DNA from: a virus
Virus record (IMG/VR): IMGVR_UViG_3300042383_000516
Coordinates: 1-25,083 of that record
Length of the DNA: 25,083 bases
Direction: 5' to 3' (one strand)
Below are positions 24,890-25,083 of this stretch, piece after piece; the stretch's first letter is position 1; the number at the start of each line of letters is the position of its first letter. Made by a program: the position numbers and the translations under genes. The notes beneath the pieces were generated by a model. It was not told the origin of the DNA and did no database searches. It was given only the letters and a program-made list of their open reading frames with translations.

Positions 24890-25083
24890 ACTTGATTTTT
24901 TAAATTTGACGGAACTGGATCTTCTTGATTTCCGGTCCACAGATCAAAATATGAATATTTAAATGTGCATGTGGTTTTTTGAATTATTGCATCTGAGCTA
25001 TCTGCTTGAAAATTTAAACCATTTAATTTTACCGGGATGATGTAATTAAACTTTGCTCTCAAAATTTCACAGTTTGTGGCAGG
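24886..25083 (-). CDS. C-terminal end of a probable tail/baseplate protein (5' end outside window)
   Basis: A minus-strand frame is open from the right edge to TAA at 24886 (65 residues seen). The stretch ending FKYSYFDLWTGNQEDP, preceded by AKFNYIIPVKLNGLNF, has alternating hydrophobic strands like tail-tube or baseplate tube-associated T4 proteins (gp48/gp54/gp19 type). T4 places baseplate genes near uvsY-uvsW, which fits. The exact gene cannot be named from this fragment. It converges on the LSm-like gene, sharing four bases, with no terminator between. Confidence 0.6.
   Translation of the reverse strand, partial: PATNCEILRAKFNYIIPVKLNGLNFQADSSDAIIQKTTCTFKYSYFDLWTGNQEDPVPSNLKNQV

Overview
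The window looks like part of the genome of a T4-like contractile-tailed phage of an aquatic bacterium. The evidence is a nearly complete T4 replication/recombination core: sliding clamp gp45, clamp loader gp44/gp62, translational repressor RegA, SbcC/SbcD-like gp46/gp47, late sigma factor gp55, recombination mediator UvsY and helicase UvsW. Gene order gp55-47-46-(small ORFs)-45-44-62-regA matches T4. A short gp62 and a virion protein with collagen-like Gly-X-Thr repeats plus a domain I associate with marine cyanophage fibres point to the marine T4-like branch, not the enterobacterial one. No photosynthesis or other gene that names the host is visible. Coding is dense: no stretch over about 300 bases lacks a gene.

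Layout from left to right. (1) 1-5010, minus strand: three virion-type genes, namely a collagen-like fibre cut by the left edge, a 971-residue beta-helix tailspike-like protein, and a small probable virion protein. (2) 5025-5063: a clean hairpin terminator and a T4-late-like motif separate these late genes from the upstream operon. (3) 5077-12567, minus strand: a two-domain glycosyltransferase, then regA, 62, 44, 45, a 52-residue basic ORF, a 94-residue carbohydrate-binding-like ORF, 46, 47 and 55. (4) 12591-22157, minus strand: a visibly AT-richer island of twelve tightly packed sugar genes: GDP-mannose 4,6-dehydratase, two further sugar-nucleotide epimerase/dehydratases, seven glycosyltransferases of at least five families including an alpha-1,2-fucosyltransferase-like GT11, and two FkbM methyltransferases. 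(5) 22158-22249: a divergent promoter region with two strong sigma70-like promoters whose -35 boxes form a palindrome. (6) 22250-24889, plus strand: uvsY, uvsW and an Sm/LSm-like gene with its own late-type promoter and a hairpin just inside the coding region. (7) 24886-25083, minus strand: the end of a probable virion gene, convergent with the LSm-like gene.

The minus-strand block from 22157 to the terminator at 5025 has no other terminator I can see. Sugar genes, the late sigma factor and the replisome may therefore share long transcripts, with extra internal promoters. The most interesting idea is that the phage carries a private glycan pathway spliced into its replication core. Its own collagen-like fibre, with about 35 Gly-X-Thr triplets, is a plausible acceptor, but the glycan could equally go onto DNA, another virion protein or the host surface. 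A second theme is promoter-like motifs that lie 4-7 bases upstream of start codons of genes lacking Shine-Dalgarno sequences, which suggests leaderless or nearly leaderless mRNAs.
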